From positions 76,451,714-76,515,713 of the forward strand of contig NC_083598.1 in NCBI RefSeq assembly GCF_020882245.1: a stretch of DNA of 64,000 bases, in the 5' to 3' direction. Origin of the DNA: Rhopalosiphum padi (lineage: Eukaryota; Arthropoda; Insecta; Hemiptera; Aphididae). The notes under the pieces were generated by a model that was given only the letters and a program-made list of their open reading frames with translations, was not told the origin of the DNA and did no database searches. Of the stretch, positions 12,721 through 24,530 are shown in pieces; position 1 is the stretch's first letter, and each line of letters opens with the position of its first letter. The position numbers were made by a program, and so were the translations under genes.

Positions 12721-13140
12721 TGATAAGTTTTATAAGTATTTTGTTAGAATTAAAAAAAATATATATACTAATCGTAGAAACTCAAAATATTACTATTCCA
12801 TTATTACTTTAATTATCACTAATTCTATGTAGGTACTAACATTTTCTAAAAATGTAGACTTATTTTAAGCTATTTATAACATGAACTTATAACTACGCCG
12901 TTCTTAGATACCTATTTCGGTATTGATAACAATCATATTAAAATATAATCATTTTATAAAAAATAGGATGTTCCTGGCAAGAATAAGTTAACATACCTAC
13001 CATTTAACTAAAATAAAAATAAATTACTAATATGAATTTAAAAATTACAGAATATACCTACTTAGAAATAAAAGTTATGTATATGTTCAAAATCAATTTA
13101 ATTAATTAATGATAAATGATTAAAAAAAAGTTATCAATGA
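12721..13140. other. AT-rich spacer
   Basis: AT-rich DNA between repeat copies. Nothing identified. Confidence 0.5.
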
Positions 13141-13240
13141 TTAATAACTTCCATGACAATGACCTCCGTACAATGGAGATGTACACTCTATACCTACTAA
13201 CTGCAAAGCAAGTTCCCGGTTTTTAGTTTTTATAATTAAT
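13141..13240 (+). repeat. Partial copy of the 24.3/32.7-kb repeat family
   Basis: CAATGGAGATGTACACTCTA (13171-13190) and GCAAGTTCCCGG (about 13208-13219) correspond in order to CAATAACGATGTACACACGA (24361-24380) and GCAACTTTCCCGG (24406-24418). Only the central part of the family is recognisable here. Confidence 0.5.
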
Positions 13241-13502
13241 ATTTCGAATAATATATAACAATAATTAAACATTAACATTAATTAACTTTAATACATTTAA
13301 ACTCATTTAATTGAAAAGGTAATTGTTTTTGTTTCCATTTTATTTATTATTTTGTATACTTGTATAGAACACTTAAAATATTTAATTTTAATATCTACTT
13401 TTCAAAACTATTTATTAACAAACAAAATTTTATGTTTTTAATACATTTTTATTGACTATGTTAATTTAAAATTTTCAAAAAAATAAACAATTTATCAAAT
13501 GA

Positions 13503-14350
13503 TATGTTTTTAGATTCTGAACGGAGTGACGAATGTATTGATTTTACAATGATGTGTATTTTTTTTTATTTTTTTTTTTTGTGTGTGTCATCACGTTTTG
13601 GAGTAGTAATAATGCTTCGATTTTTGACTTCAGCCCTTCTTTAAAAAGGAAAATTCATCTAGTTGCTACTATGAGGGGGTCAAAAGTAAAAAATTTCCAG
13701 TAGTTTTCAAAAGCGTCGGGAAAAATCCTGAAAAAATAACGGAAAAAACGGGAATTTTTACGCATAACCCACTTTTCGACAAAATCGATATTTTGATTTT
13801 ACTGTAACTCAAAAACGAATCATTGTAAATACTTGAAATTTTCACCAAATGTTTATATTATAGTTATCTATTTACGATTAAATTTTAATTTTTTTTTCGT
13901 AAAATGCCGATAAAAAAAATTTGGTTATCCAAAAATCTTTAAAATTTAATACAACGTTTATTATAAGTTGTACTTATCGTAGTAAAAAAAAATCAAAAAT
14001 CGTTAGTCACAATTTTGTTTATAAGCATTTAAAGTTCAAAAATTTACGAAATTTATCAAAATCGCGAAAATTTGCAAGGAATTTTAAAGTTGAAAATTCA
14101 TAAAAATTTTTGATTTATACCTAAGGTTAAAAAACTCAATACAAGGTTATCCATCAATTTTCCTTCGAGTAACTGTAAAAAAAAATTCCAGTGTTAATTT
14201 ATAAAAAATGTTATAAGCGTATGAAATGAAAATTTTTTTCGAAATCATGTAAAATAATGATATATTACAATTTAAATATATGTAATAATATAATATATCT
14301 TAATAATTATCATTGACTGACAAATCATCTCCGTTCAGAATCGTTTTTTT
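13503..14350 (+). mobile_element. Non-autonomous DNA transposon (MITE-like) with 14-bp TIRs
   Basis: GATTCTGAACGGAG (13513-13526) is repeated in perfect inverse as CTCCGTTCAGAATC (14329-14342). The 830-base body is AT-rich with homopolymer runs and a GGGAAAAATCC / AACGGGAATTTTTACG stretch, and encodes nothing convincing. T-runs lie just outside both TIRs, and the matching run outside the 12.3-kb copy suggests that the element extends at least about 10 bases beyond the perfect TIR on the left. I recognise this end sequence as recurrent in aphid genomes, from memory. Worn relatives lie at 6.7 and 12.3 kb. The superfamily cannot be assigned without the target-site duplication. Confidence 0.75.
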
Positions 14351-14985
14351 TTTGTTTTTAACATAATTTTCACGCATAGATCTTCCACTACTATTGGTTA
14401 ATGTTGAAAAACAATAAAAAAGTATACAAAAATAATTCTATCAACTCTATGGTTATCGATGTATTTATGTTTGAAGTATGGGATATATTGTTTTATTTTT
14501 AATATCCGAAAAATAGTAGTACCTATGTTTTAAATGAATATATTTAGATTTTTATTATAATCAAAAAATTAGTAATCATGGATTTACATTCATTCAAGGT
14601 TTTAATTACACATTTATTCTTGCCCCTTTGTCATGCCAATGTGTTCAAATCATAATATTATTATCATCTATTGGTTATAAATTGTAATGGAACCATTTAT
14701 AAATATTTACGAGTTTACACTCAATGTTTATTGTATAATCTATGTATAATAATTTTAAGTAGAAAACATTTTTAAGGTGACAAATCATTTTTTCTTTCAT
14801 ACGTATAATATATATAGTCATGTATGTAATATTTCTTTCAAAACTTTTTCTATTATTATGATAGTATTTTTATTTTTTCTACATAATGTAGATGTGTATA
14901 TATGCTAAACCATGCGTATGGTTTTTGCTCTAAACCTACTACCTATCAGCAAGTTTTTGTGGAATGGAGCAGGGTTGAAGAAGGG
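14351..14985. other. AT-rich DNA, nothing identified
   Basis: AT-rich sequence with no islands or repeat ends. A small pocket GCCCCTTTGTCATGCC lies near 14620. Confidence 0.5.
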
Positions 14986-15062
14986 CGGTTTTTGTTTTCG
15001 GCCCCGTTGAAGGGATAATAAATCAAGGGTGGCCGCAACCGGCTGTAAATCATTGTGAGTTG

Positions 15063-15089
15063 GTGTGTGTGTGTGTGTGTGTGTGTGTG
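15063..15089. repeat. (GT)n microsatellite
   Basis: Uninterrupted GT run of about 13 units. Frames spelling Thr-His repeats on the other strand are artefacts. Confidence 0.95.
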
Positions 15090-15278
15090 CCATTCCCGAC
15101 CTGAGGGTAGTAGCACCCGAGTGTGGGTAAGGTATTCGAAATGAACGAAATTAATCATTGTCAAAAACCTAACCCCCTCTCCATTTACTCTTCCATACCT
15201 ACAAACCTCTGGGGTCCGCGAGTTTAATTCCTGTGCACTTTCCTATACATACTATATGTATGTGTATGTATGTACTGT

Positions 15279-15295
15279 ATATATATATATATATA
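15279..15295. repeat. (AT)n microsatellite
   Basis: AT run of about eight units preceded by imperfect TATG/TGTA repeats. Confidence 0.9.
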
Positions 15296-15460
15296 AAATA
15301 TACCCCTCCTCATTATGATCGTGTCCTGCACGGTAGTAACCATCTCCCAGCAATTTATCTAATGTCACTCCCCGCTTTTTCTTACCACTGCTTACATCTT
15401 ACCCTTATCATTCCGGTTTCCCTTTAACATATAAAATGAAAAAATACAACGAAATCTATC

Positions 15461-16485
15461 CCGGACACGACGATAATATATTATACAACGTGATTCCGTG
15501 CCCATACAATAATCGCATGTAAAGTACACATAAAATGATACCACCTGGCTGTCACTCATGTATAATGACGACTTGTATTTATGGCAATTTATATGCATCC
15601 AAATTCTTTCATTAGCTTATAAGTTATAAGTATACTTTAACTATTCAATTAATAATGTATATGTATGATGTTACTCCATACTGAGAATAATTATAGTGGT
15701 TGTAATATTATTAGATAAAGCTGGTTTCTATACCTAGCTTTCATTTCAGGCCATACATGTTTTACTATATCGAAAAAAATATATACGAATGTCATTATAA
15801 TTATTACCATTACAAAAAAATGTATTGGAGTTAAATAAACATATAAAGTATTTATATTTAGCACGATTAAAAGTTAATAAATAACTAAAACAAAACGCAT
15901 TGAATTTATACTATAAGTATAAATATTAAAACTGGTGTTAAGTAACTACAATTCATTTAAATAAATTAATTGATTCAAAATATTTGTTGGCACATCACAC
16001 AACTTTTTATTAATTTATATACCTATATTATATTGTATCTAATAAATGATGAAAAAATGTTCATAATTATATATCTAAAACCGTTTTGTGTTCTTATTTG
16101 AAACAATTATTAAAAAATAAGCAATTCGTTTATAACTTTAAATTAAATTAAATAAATTGGAAATGTAATTTTTACTCATAAAATTAGAAATAAAATGATT
16201 ACATTATGTAATATAATATAGATAACTTGGTAAGTAATTTAAGAATCAAATTGATAATGCTAAATAACTAAAGAAATAGATGAATGGATAAATATAATTA
16301 TAAATATTAATCAATATATCAATATACTAATGTATACATTTCCTTGATTTTATAGAATAATATAATTTTCGTCTTTAGTTTATTATCTAGAATATAAAAT
16401 AAGTATTATTGTAAAAGTACCTATTTTTAAACATTTAAATATTATTACATATAAATATATTCGTAATAAACCAATGTTTATAGGA
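15461..16485. other. AT-rich DNA
   Basis: A slightly GC-richer tail of the island extends to about 15590. The rest is AT-rich with no identified feature. Confidence 0.5.
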
Positions 16486-16625
16486 TGATACACGTTGCTA
16501 ATGAATACTCGTCTACCTCTTTTTGTTAATATTATGTATCTACGGTATTCTTACTGTTTATAATTGTTTTGTATTATTGTACTTAGGGCCATGGCCCGTT
16601 CTGTTATAAATTAAAATAAAATATA
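16486..16625 (+). repeat. Possible 3' tail of a non-LTR retrotransposon
   Basis: Mixed-composition sequence runs into TTAGGGCCATGGCCCGTTC and then TATAAATTAAAATAAAATAT, an A-rich tail. A short GC-rich palindrome (GGGCCATGGCCC, 16587-16598) just before a TAAA-type tail resembles LINE 3' ends that I have seen in aphids. No coding part or target-site duplication was identified, so this stays tentative. Confidence 0.3.
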
Positions 16626-17395
16626 TATTTAAACTATATAGTTGAGGACGACATCTGTAGGTAACTGTAAGAACTATAATAATGTCAGAACTTTGACGTC
16701 CGGAAACTTTCTCGACTTTAAGTTACATACATTTTATATTTAAATTTTATACATTCAGAAATAATTCATTATAGAATACTATTTAAATACATTACATACG
16801 TTAATAATTTTATTTAAAATACTTCAATAATAATATACGCAGTAAAATTATTTTATTTTAAAATGTAATAGTAATTTACATTATATTATTGGTAATAATG
16901 ATATGTATTGCAGAAGTAAATAAGTTTGTAAATATATTATTAAAATTTGCATTATGTTATTAAGATTTATATTATTATACATATATATAATATTAAATAT
17001 TCTACTAAGCATAGTAAATAAGCTCCACTAACTTTCAATGTATTTAAAAAAAGTATCAACAGCATCCATTTAAATGGATAGTAAGTTTATAAAATACATA
17101 ACCTCATACGTAGTATTATAGTAATATTAACTAAGTTGTGATAAGATTCAATTTAATAATAATAAAATATATTATTATTAATTCATTCTAATTGTTGTAG
17201 TAAAAATACTTCAAAATAATATAATACAATGACACTGGACATTTATTGAATTTGATTATTTAGGTAACTATAATAATATGATGAATATCTGAATCAAATA
17301 AATCCCAATAAAATATAATTAGTATAACCTACTATATTATAAAATCAAAAATAAAATGTACCAAACTATAACACCTATACCGCTATACAGTAGAT
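16626..17395. other. AT-rich DNA, nothing identified
   Basis: AT-rich. A small pocket (GACGTCCGGAAAC) lies near 16697. Confidence 0.5.
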
Positions 17396-17930
17396 ACGTA
17401 CACATATTAAAGATCTTTGTTGCGCACTCAATAACAATCCTCCCCTGTTCCCTCCTCAAGTGCGTAAACCACGTATTGTAATATAATAGCCAAAATAATA
17501 ACAAGAATAACACACATCCCATGACTTGGTGGTCATTTGGCTTCCCTTTGTAGTCGCTGTACCATTCAACATCACGCCACGCTAGCCTTTGCACGTTCGC
17601 TAAACGAAATTATATTATAAATACGATTAGGGAACAGACTAAAACACTTATATTGTTAGTGGATTCATGCCGCCATTACGGCAGGTATATCAACAAGTCG
17701 CCTATATCGTTAAATTTTATCTGACTGCACTTTTAGTTAACTAACGAATTGAAAAACAAGGGGTTGGTTGTGACTATAATAATATAATGTAAAAGGGGCT
17801 TCTCACTGCTTAGATGAGATGAAGTTATGTATTATAGCTGATACAAGTCACTTTTCCTACACTTTGCAAGTATCAACTCTACTACGGCCAATGGTTAGCG
17901 TGTGATTGAAGTCTGTGATCAAACATGAAA
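17396..17930. other. GC-richer islands of unknown role
   Basis: Two pockets at 17420-17600 and 17650-17770 have complex sequence (TCCTCCCCTGTTCCCTCCTC, CATGCCGCCATTACGGC). An open minus-strand frame of 85 codons (17594-17337) with a hydrophobic stretch crosses the first pocket. It has no recognisable domain, no splice signals at its ends, and drifts into AT-rich codons, so I treat it as chance. Conserved noncoding DNA is possible. Confidence 0.3.
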
Positions 17931-18765
17931 TTAAGTATAAAATATTATTTTTATAATAATCAACGTCAACCAGTACGTATTCTCTACTGTATGTGTTTTA
18001 TTTTATGTTTGCCACCTTAAGTATTGTTATATTATAGCATGATTTCATTAACATACATGAGTTGATAACACATTTCTAAAATATATCTTATCAAAATGCA
18101 TGAAAATTACCAGATTGAAAATATAACAAAAATATTGCCAAATCCGTGTAGACCTATTAAAATAAAATAATGGCCGACCATTAGGCTCGTACACGATGTC
18201 AAGAACCGTATAAATTTATAACCGTTCACAACTGGTACTTGATTTATGTGGTGAAATTGGAATTACACATTTTACATTAGTCCATTTATAGCGCATGTTC
18301 ACTGTTCAGATGTATTTTAGTTCTGGATAGTTTTTAAATCGTTTTTACATCTGTTCCTTTGCATGTTTCATTAAACCCGATAATGTGCCTACTCATTGAT
18401 CACCCACGACATTTCCGGATTTATTCAATAGCTGATAGATATCATATATTTTACTAAAAGTTTCTAGAGAAACTCAAAAATATATTTATTTTATAATCTT
18501 TAACTTTTTCTTATAAGACAATTTATTATTATGTTTTTTTCTTAATATTAAAGTATAATTAAAAAACGTGATCAGTAGATTTACAATATCATGGATGAAA
18601 ATAATTTCGGTGGTATATAAATACTGTAAATATTGAGATTTTAAATTTTTAACTATACCAAATAATTGTATTAAAAGTTAAAGAAAATTTTACTAAAAAA
18701 AAACTTAATAAATATTGCTTACATGATAAAATTGTATTTTAATCAATAAATATATATATTATACA
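17931..18765. other. AT-rich DNA with a mixed pocket
   Basis: AT-rich except for 18165-18430 (GGCCGACCATTAGGCTCG, GATCACCCACGACATTTCCGG), which is complex but non-coding by eye. Confidence 0.45.
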
Positions 18766-19133
18766 TATACATTATACACTTAACACTAATATAATAAAGC
18801 TGAAGAATTTATTTGTTTATTTGAACGGCGCTAATCTCTAGAACTACCAGCCGGATTTGAAAAAAATATTTTTGCATCATTTAATATCTGAATTCTTAAA
18901 GAAGAGTATAAGCTATTTAAAATCACGCTATGACTCTTAGAAGCTGAGCAAAAAGAAAAAAGTTAGTAAGAAGGCTAAGGGAAAACAAAGTAATAGCGCA
19001 GGCGGGCGATGTGAAGTTATGAGTCAGGAGCCAACAATGTCCACAATGTTAGTTAATGATGAAATATATTTTGAAAATAGTCCGTTATAAAAAGTATTTT
19101 TTGACGGGAAACGAAGTGCGCGGGGATAAATAG
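18766..19133 (+). mobile_element. Insect-wide interspersed repeat (Helitron-like or RTE-derived)
   Basis: The left part reads ACTAATATAATAAAGCTGAA (from about 18785), then an ATTTGTTTATTTGAA stretch and GCGCTAATCTCTAGAACTAC. The right end reads GACGGGAAACGAAGTGCGCG (19103-19122). I recognise these boundary words and their order from repeats in moths and other insects, where the body also carries ATCACGCTATGACT, present here at about 18922. The class is unsettled: TC/CTAG-like ends suggest a Helitron, but no hairpin was verified. The 3' terminal word appears in inverse at 33058-33087. Confidence 0.55.
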
Positions 19134-19230
19134 AAAGGTTTAAAAGTAACGTAATTTGTCTATGAATAACGAATATTAAATAACAAATTGAATAACGTTT
19201 GAATCACATAGGTAAGAGGTATCATTTTAA

Positions 19231-19258
19231 TGGGAAACGAACTGCATGAGGATAGTTA
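19231..19258 (+). repeat. Short duplicate of the preceding repeat's end
   Basis: TGGGAAACGAACTGCATGAGG repeats, with changes, the GACGGGAAACGAAGTGCGCGG end about 125 bases upstream. It is probably a partial tandem copy or the true end of a longer element. Confidence 0.4.
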
Positions 19259-19259
19259 T

Positions 19260-20145
19260 AATTTATAAATAGTACTTATAATATTATATTATTACCTTTT
19301 ATATTTATTTAATTAAAACTATAACTATCATATAAACTAAATAGTTTTATTTTAATATTTATGCTCAAATAGTAATTTTATCTTGCTATTGATTTTGTTT
19401 TTAAATAATTTAGAAGCATGTTGTTTTATATTGATTAATTGTATTTTATGATATTTTAAGTTTAAGTCATTAATATTTGTCTGGTAGTAATAAATTATAA
19501 GATGTTTGAATTAGCATTTTTATTATAATTCTCAATTATGATCATTAAAAAAATAATATATTTTACAACCAATGAAATTTTGGACGAATATTAAATTATA
19601 TCATTAGCACATACACATTTTAGTATTTTATCTAAATATATAAATGGCAGTTATAAAATATATTGACATTATAGGTTTTATTGCTATAACGACCAATCTC
19701 AGTGTCAACATTCGTTATGTAGTCATATCGTGAATTTTAGATGTTAAATAACCAAGTATTTAATGTAATGTAAAAATGGATTCGAGCCAATCGAACTTAA
19801 TATGTAGTACTAACTCTTTATTGTGAAGTGAGATGTACAAATATATAAAATAATTTAAAATAATACAAACGTATAAATCTTTAGTTTTATGACGTGATAC
19901 TATAATATATTTTATCATGCCTACATTTGTATTTATTCACAAAATTAATGCTATACATTTTACAGTTTTACCCTTTTATACTTTAAAAATCAAAACATAT
20001 GTTTTGATCTGCAACATCCTATCATACTAAAATGACTTGCCCATAAATCAAATACATGGAATATAATATGTATTCATGATGTGATTAACGGAATCCATGT
20101 ATGCAAAACCGACACTGTAGACTCCTAATACTATATAGGTACCTA
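19260..20145. other. AT-rich DNA, nothing identified
   Basis: AT-rich. No islands or repeat ends were recognised. Confidence 0.55.
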
Positions 20146-20280
20146 CTATTTAGGCAGCACTTTTGGCAATTGTCGTTTTCGGGGACCATTTTCGAGTTCA
20201 GCGGACGCGTTGTTCTTTAATAAAAATATAACAAACAAAATAAAAACTGTAAAAGCCCCGTTCCCCTGAGACTCGTATAT
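20146..20280. promoter_or_regulatory. Small GC-richer island
   Basis: CAATTGTCGTTTTCGGGGACC and GAGTTCAGCGGACGCG, followed by an AT gap and AAAGCCCCGTTCCCCTGAG. It contains a TTCAGC initiator-like word but no good ATG exon. Possible regulatory element. Confidence 0.3.
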
Positions 20281-20489
20281 ATTGTACGAGAAGGGTTTAT
20301 ATGAACAAAACGTATGTAAAAAAAAAAATAAAAATAATCATAAAATAAAATAAAAATACAAATATAAATGCTGTCTATTTATGTTTTTATTGTCGTACAC
20401 TCTTTCGGATATTACAAGGGTTTTTAATCAAAACGACTGGATGAAAAAAAAGGTTTTTTATTTTATTTTTAAATCGTATTTGGAGAAGG

Positions 20490-20850
20490 TTAGAATGGGG
20501 GGGGGCACCAAATTTATCGGCAAATTTGTCCGTAAGCCCCGCCATCCCAGATCGTAAATCACACTGTCGATGGATACGGGTCTTCCGCTACATTTGTTCT
20601 TATTTGCAGACTGGCAAATATAAATTTACGACGAGCTATGTCGGTAGATGTTTTTTTTTCTCCCGAAAAAAAGGAGGAAACTGCAACACGCCGGGGCACT
20701 TGTACAATTTTATCAAGATAAACAGATCTAGCGTTTTTATTGCCGGTCCGTGATAAGTTTTTGTAAAACGGTTTTTTTTTAAACTGTATATCACCCTCAA
20801 GCTAAAAACGAGACAATCGTCCGAAAAATTGATGTCCTCAGTATATCTGA
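20490..20850. promoter_or_regulatory. GC-richer island
   Basis: A G-run (about 20498) is followed by complex sequence with CGTAAGCCCCGCCATCCCAG, a TTTTTTTTTCTCC tract, AAACTGCAACACGCCGGGGC and GCCGGTCCGTGATAAG. The 75-codon frame across it includes the homopolymer and resembles nothing known. Conserved noncoding DNA is likely. Confidence 0.35.
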
Positions 20851-22030
20851 TACAGTAGAAAATGTCTTCACATAATGGTCTCGTAATTTTAATAAGTTTA
20901 ATATATTTTTCCTATGATCAAATTTATAGTAAAGACAAGTAGGTACAGTGTATATTTTACAAGTTACTAAATTAGTTATTTTTCTAGTACTATTTAGTTC
21001 TTCTCTTTATGTTTAATGAATTATACAACAATTATAAATAGAAAGTGGACTTTTATATCCTAAAAAAAAAAGAAAAATTTATTTAAAAATAATTTTTACA
21101 TAATGCTAAATAAAAAGATAATTGTATTATTTAAATTTACGTAATTTTATGTTATATTTATGATTTCAAAGTTGTAAATAAAACGACCTATCTAACTATA
21201 CTCTTACATAAAAACAGACATGATAAAAACAACATGACGAAGCAAAATAAATAATGTTTTATTTCCTTATTTTCAGGTAGTTTATAGTTAATTGTTATAC
21301 AATTGTATTCATTCTAATAAACTATACAAAACAATGACTGCTTATAAAATTCTATAAAAATAAAAAAAAAGTTTAAAAAAATACAAAATGGAAATTAATC
21401 TGTTATATAAAACGAATTTTGTACTTGCAAATCAATGTTTTGGACATTAAAATTCACGCCCTAATATTATTAACTGTATGTAAATATAAAATGTACCGTA
21501 TACAATAAGTTTATAATATTAAGTATATGTTCGGCCGATGATTAGATTATAAATTATACATATACGCTAATTATTAATTATGAATAATCTAATAAGGCCA
21601 TACACAAAATTTTGCTACATACTTGCGTATGCTTATGTTTTTTAGATCATAAATCATTTTGTTTCCACTATATGTATTTTACAATAACGATGTGTATTTA
21701 TTTATATAATGCTATTTAAGGTAAAAAAATTTAAATGTTTAATACAGCATTTTCAATTGGCAATTAAGTAATTTACATTGAACATATTTACTCAAATCCT
21801 GTATGTAGTTTTTTCATGAATAAAATATGAAGTTTATCTTTTTTAGCACTGTCAAATGAAGAACTTTATAAGATTATAGTTAGGGTATGTTATTCTAATT
21901 ATGATATAATACACGGGTAGCAAATAAGGTAAATTGTACATAATTAAGTAACGTAATAACTACTAATGCATTTTTCTAAAATTTCGATAACTGCGATTGA
22001 ATAATATATAACATATATAATAGTGTGATA
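20851..22030. other. AT-rich DNA, nothing identified
   Basis: AT-rich. Nothing recognisable on either strand. Confidence 0.55.
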
Positions 22031-22490
22031 AAGCACCAATAGCCAGTAGACAGGTGAAAAGTGCACAGTTAACTAGAAGATAATAGTAGTAGAAGGGGGT
22101 TATTCAACAGAAGGATATAATGCAAAATGAATTTAGTTTTATGTGCCTATAGATCTCTAAGTGATGGGGTTTACAGTTGCAATTAGCGATTCTTTAAGCT
22201 ATCCCGTACAACGCATGGTTTTCAAAACGCCAGAATAAATATTAATACTTATATATATTATAGGTGCCCCGGTTTTAAGCGGTCTCGTAAAGACGTTGTG
22301 GTGGAAGTCAGGGCGCACATAAATCCTTGAACCGGGACATCGGTGGCACTTCGAAGGATTTATTCGGTTTGATTTTCAGACGGTCAAAAATAAAATCGGC
22401 CATTACCGTACCCAATGTAGGTACCTATAAGTTGTTAAGACTGGCTGTGAATTGGCTTGGTCACTGTTTAAGAAAAATTACTTTTTATCA
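22031..22490. promoter_or_regulatory. Island with CATAAATCC and TTTATTCGG sites
   Basis: Complex sequence at 22031-22120 and 22262-22425 (GGTGCCCCGGTTTTAAGCGG, CGCACATAAATCCTTGAACC, GGATTTATTCGGTTTG, AAATCGGCCATTACCG). The paired ATAAATCC and GGATTTAT words lie in opposite orientation about 40 bases apart. No domain is recognisable in any frame. Enhancer-like DNA is the favoured guess. Confidence 0.35.
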
Positions 22491-23137
22491 GATTTTCCTT
22501 AGTCTTTCAATAGCCTTTTTTACTTCTATACCATTTTAAGACTATTCGCTACTTCTATACGAAATGTTTTAAATTAAAATAAATTCAACAGGTATATAAC
22601 ATAACATGTTATTAAAATAAATAGTTACGCATTACACTAGATAATTTAATTATAGTCAATTATCATTACTCATTACTTATTGTAATGTTATATAGTTAAT
22701 ATTTATTATTTATTAAAAATAATAAAAATATATACAGCACAAGTAAATACAAATTTATAATTTGTAACTTATAAGATTATATTATTTTGGTTTTTAGTTT
22801 TCATATAACTATATATCTATAGAACTTTAATATCCTCGTCATGTCTATCTATCCATATTTACAATTTATTTCCATGGTTACCAATATACTTCAATCAATA
22901 GTGATAAATCGGTTATATTTATTCATTTATTTATATATTTATTTATTTCTACACATTATTTTCTTTCACAATAAAAACATTTTAAATTCTAACATACTGA
23001 AATAGTATGTTTTTTCTAACCATACACGCGTGTATTTCTTAAATATTAATTTGTTATATTATAGTAATAATACATATAGCCCATATAAGTATAACCATAT
23101 AGATTATAGCTATTTAGGTTACAACATGTATTAGTAA
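22491..23137. other. AT-rich DNA, nothing identified
   Basis: AT-rich sequence with TTTAT tandem-like words near 22921-22950. Confidence 0.55.
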
Positions 23138-23638
23138 TTAACCCTTTGAGTGCCATAGACGCATATATGCGTCCACCATACAACAACCGTCAAGTGCCAT
23201 GGACGCATATATGCGTCTTCGCTTGTTAAAATCATTTACTGCTGTTATCAATACTTAAATGTATACCAATAGATTGCAAATTCAAAGACGATTCCAAAGA
23301 CGTTTAGTAAAAAAATATCGGATAAATAGCAATGAAGTTATAAGTGAATTAATTATATTATCTTTTCAGTGATAACCAAAATGTGTTGTTTATCAGTTTT
23401 TTTTTTTTTAACACCGCTAATTATCATTCGTTAAAATGTTAGAAACCACTGAACGCTTAATTCTAAAAGTACAATTACTTTGAAAATTTAAGTCCAAAAT
23501 TTTTTTTTTTTTTTTTAGTCATTATATTATTCAATGAATAAAAATAATAAAATATAAAAAAATTAAAATAAAAATGCAAAAATAACTTGGTCTGGCAGGT
23601 GTCACTGGTCAAAATTAATTTGGCACTCAAAGGGTTAA
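23138..23638. mobile_element. Non-autonomous piggyBac-like MITE, 493 bp
   Basis: The element starts TTAACCCTTTGAGTGCCA (23138-23155) and ends with the exact inverse TGGCACTCAAAGGGTTAA (23621-23638). The outer TTAA on each side is the canonical piggyBac target duplication, and CCC-starting ends fit that superfamily. The body (23142-23634) is 493 bases. It holds a subterminal direct repeat, GTGCCAT.GACGCATATATGCGTC, twice, each containing the 16-base perfect palindrome GACGCATATATGCGTC (23158-23173 and 23202-23217). Homopolymer T runs follow (23398-23410, 23498-23516). There is no transposase, so mobility would depend on an autonomous relative elsewhere. Perfect TIRs suggest a fairly young copy. 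Confidence 0.85.
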
Positions 23639-24285
23639 ATACTTGATGAATTTAAGTAATTTAAGTTACAATTTCTTTTAATATGAATTCGAAACAAAGA
23701 ATAGTATATTTTTTAGTTGTTTTACGAGTGAATTAGTATAGGTAAGTTCAGCAAAATCTTTAAATAAAATTGATATGAGATATTAATTCTTTTATAGATT
23801 TTGTATTTAATTTAATAATATACATCAATTATAAATATTAAGTATATATGGTTAAAGTATATTTGGCAATTTTTTATTTTTTTTTAGGTTATTGTAAGAG
23901 AATCCCGTATATATAAGTATACGTTCTATTTAACTTTTCTTATAATACTTAAACATATCAAAAATAATTACAGATAACTTTTTTGAATAAGAGCTTTAAG
24001 TTCAAATTTACACCTAATTGAATATTAAATGCACAAAAATGAATTATCCTCAATTTATTTTTGTTATAATCTCAAAAGCTTGAAACAATATAAAGTGAAA
24101 ATCGAAAATTTTTTTCTTATTTCAAGTTTTTTATGCCACAAATTTATTCAAACCATTCTACGTATAAGGCATTTAGTGATAAGTTCATAAATAGTTTATT
24201 AATATAGAAAAATAGTTCTGCCATCTACCATATTTTATAGTAATATAAAACTAAATAATAAAATATTCTTAGATATAAAGATAGA
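23639..24285. other. AT-rich DNA, nothing identified
   Basis: AT-rich. An ATAG|GTAAGTTCAG donor-like word at 23740 has no exon-like sequence before it. Confidence 0.5.
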
Positions 24286-24530
24286 CACTTCATCTTAGTT
24301 CAATATCATTTTGCTTTATTATTCAATTCAAATTTAACACACCCATTACTGCGATTTACTCAATAACGATGTACACACGACACCTATTAATTATTATACG
24401 TTAGAGCAACTTTCCCGGTTATTTTTTATGTTTTACTAAAATTTCTATTTCTCGTTGTTTATTTTATGTGTACGTCTTTAAATAAAAAGTTATAAATGTA
24501 ATTTTTTGTCATAATACCTACTATAAACAA
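24286..24530 (+). repeat. Dispersed repeat, same family as 32.7 kb
   Basis: Landmarks shared in order with 32715-32975: CAAATTTAACACACCCATTA (24329-24348) versus AAATTTAACGCATCCATT; GAGCAACTTTCCCGGTTATT (24404-24423) versus GAGCGACTTTCCTAGTTATT; and AAATGTAATTTTTTGTCAT (24494-24512) versus AAATGTAATTTTTTTTCAT. It has no coding content. From memory this sequence is abundant in aphids. Its class is unknown to me. Confidence 0.6.

Larger units (their letters stand above)
14986..15460. promoter_or_regulatory. GC-richer island around microsatellites
   Basis: Complex, GC-richer sequence (CGGTTTTTGTTTTCGGCCCC, GGTGGCCGCAACCGGC, CCTGAGGGTAGTAGCACCCG, GGGGTCCGCGAG) surrounds a GT and an AT microsatellite. 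No credible frame. It may be a conserved noncoding or regulatory element. Confidence 0.35.

Noticed and set aside
13921..14103. 60-codon Lys/Phe/Asn-rich frame
   Set aside because: It lies inside the non-coding body of the TIR element.
17337..17594. 85-codon minus frame with a hydrophobic segment
   Set aside because: No splice signals, no promoter and no known domain. The hydrophobicity comes from TTATTATTTTGG-type sequence.
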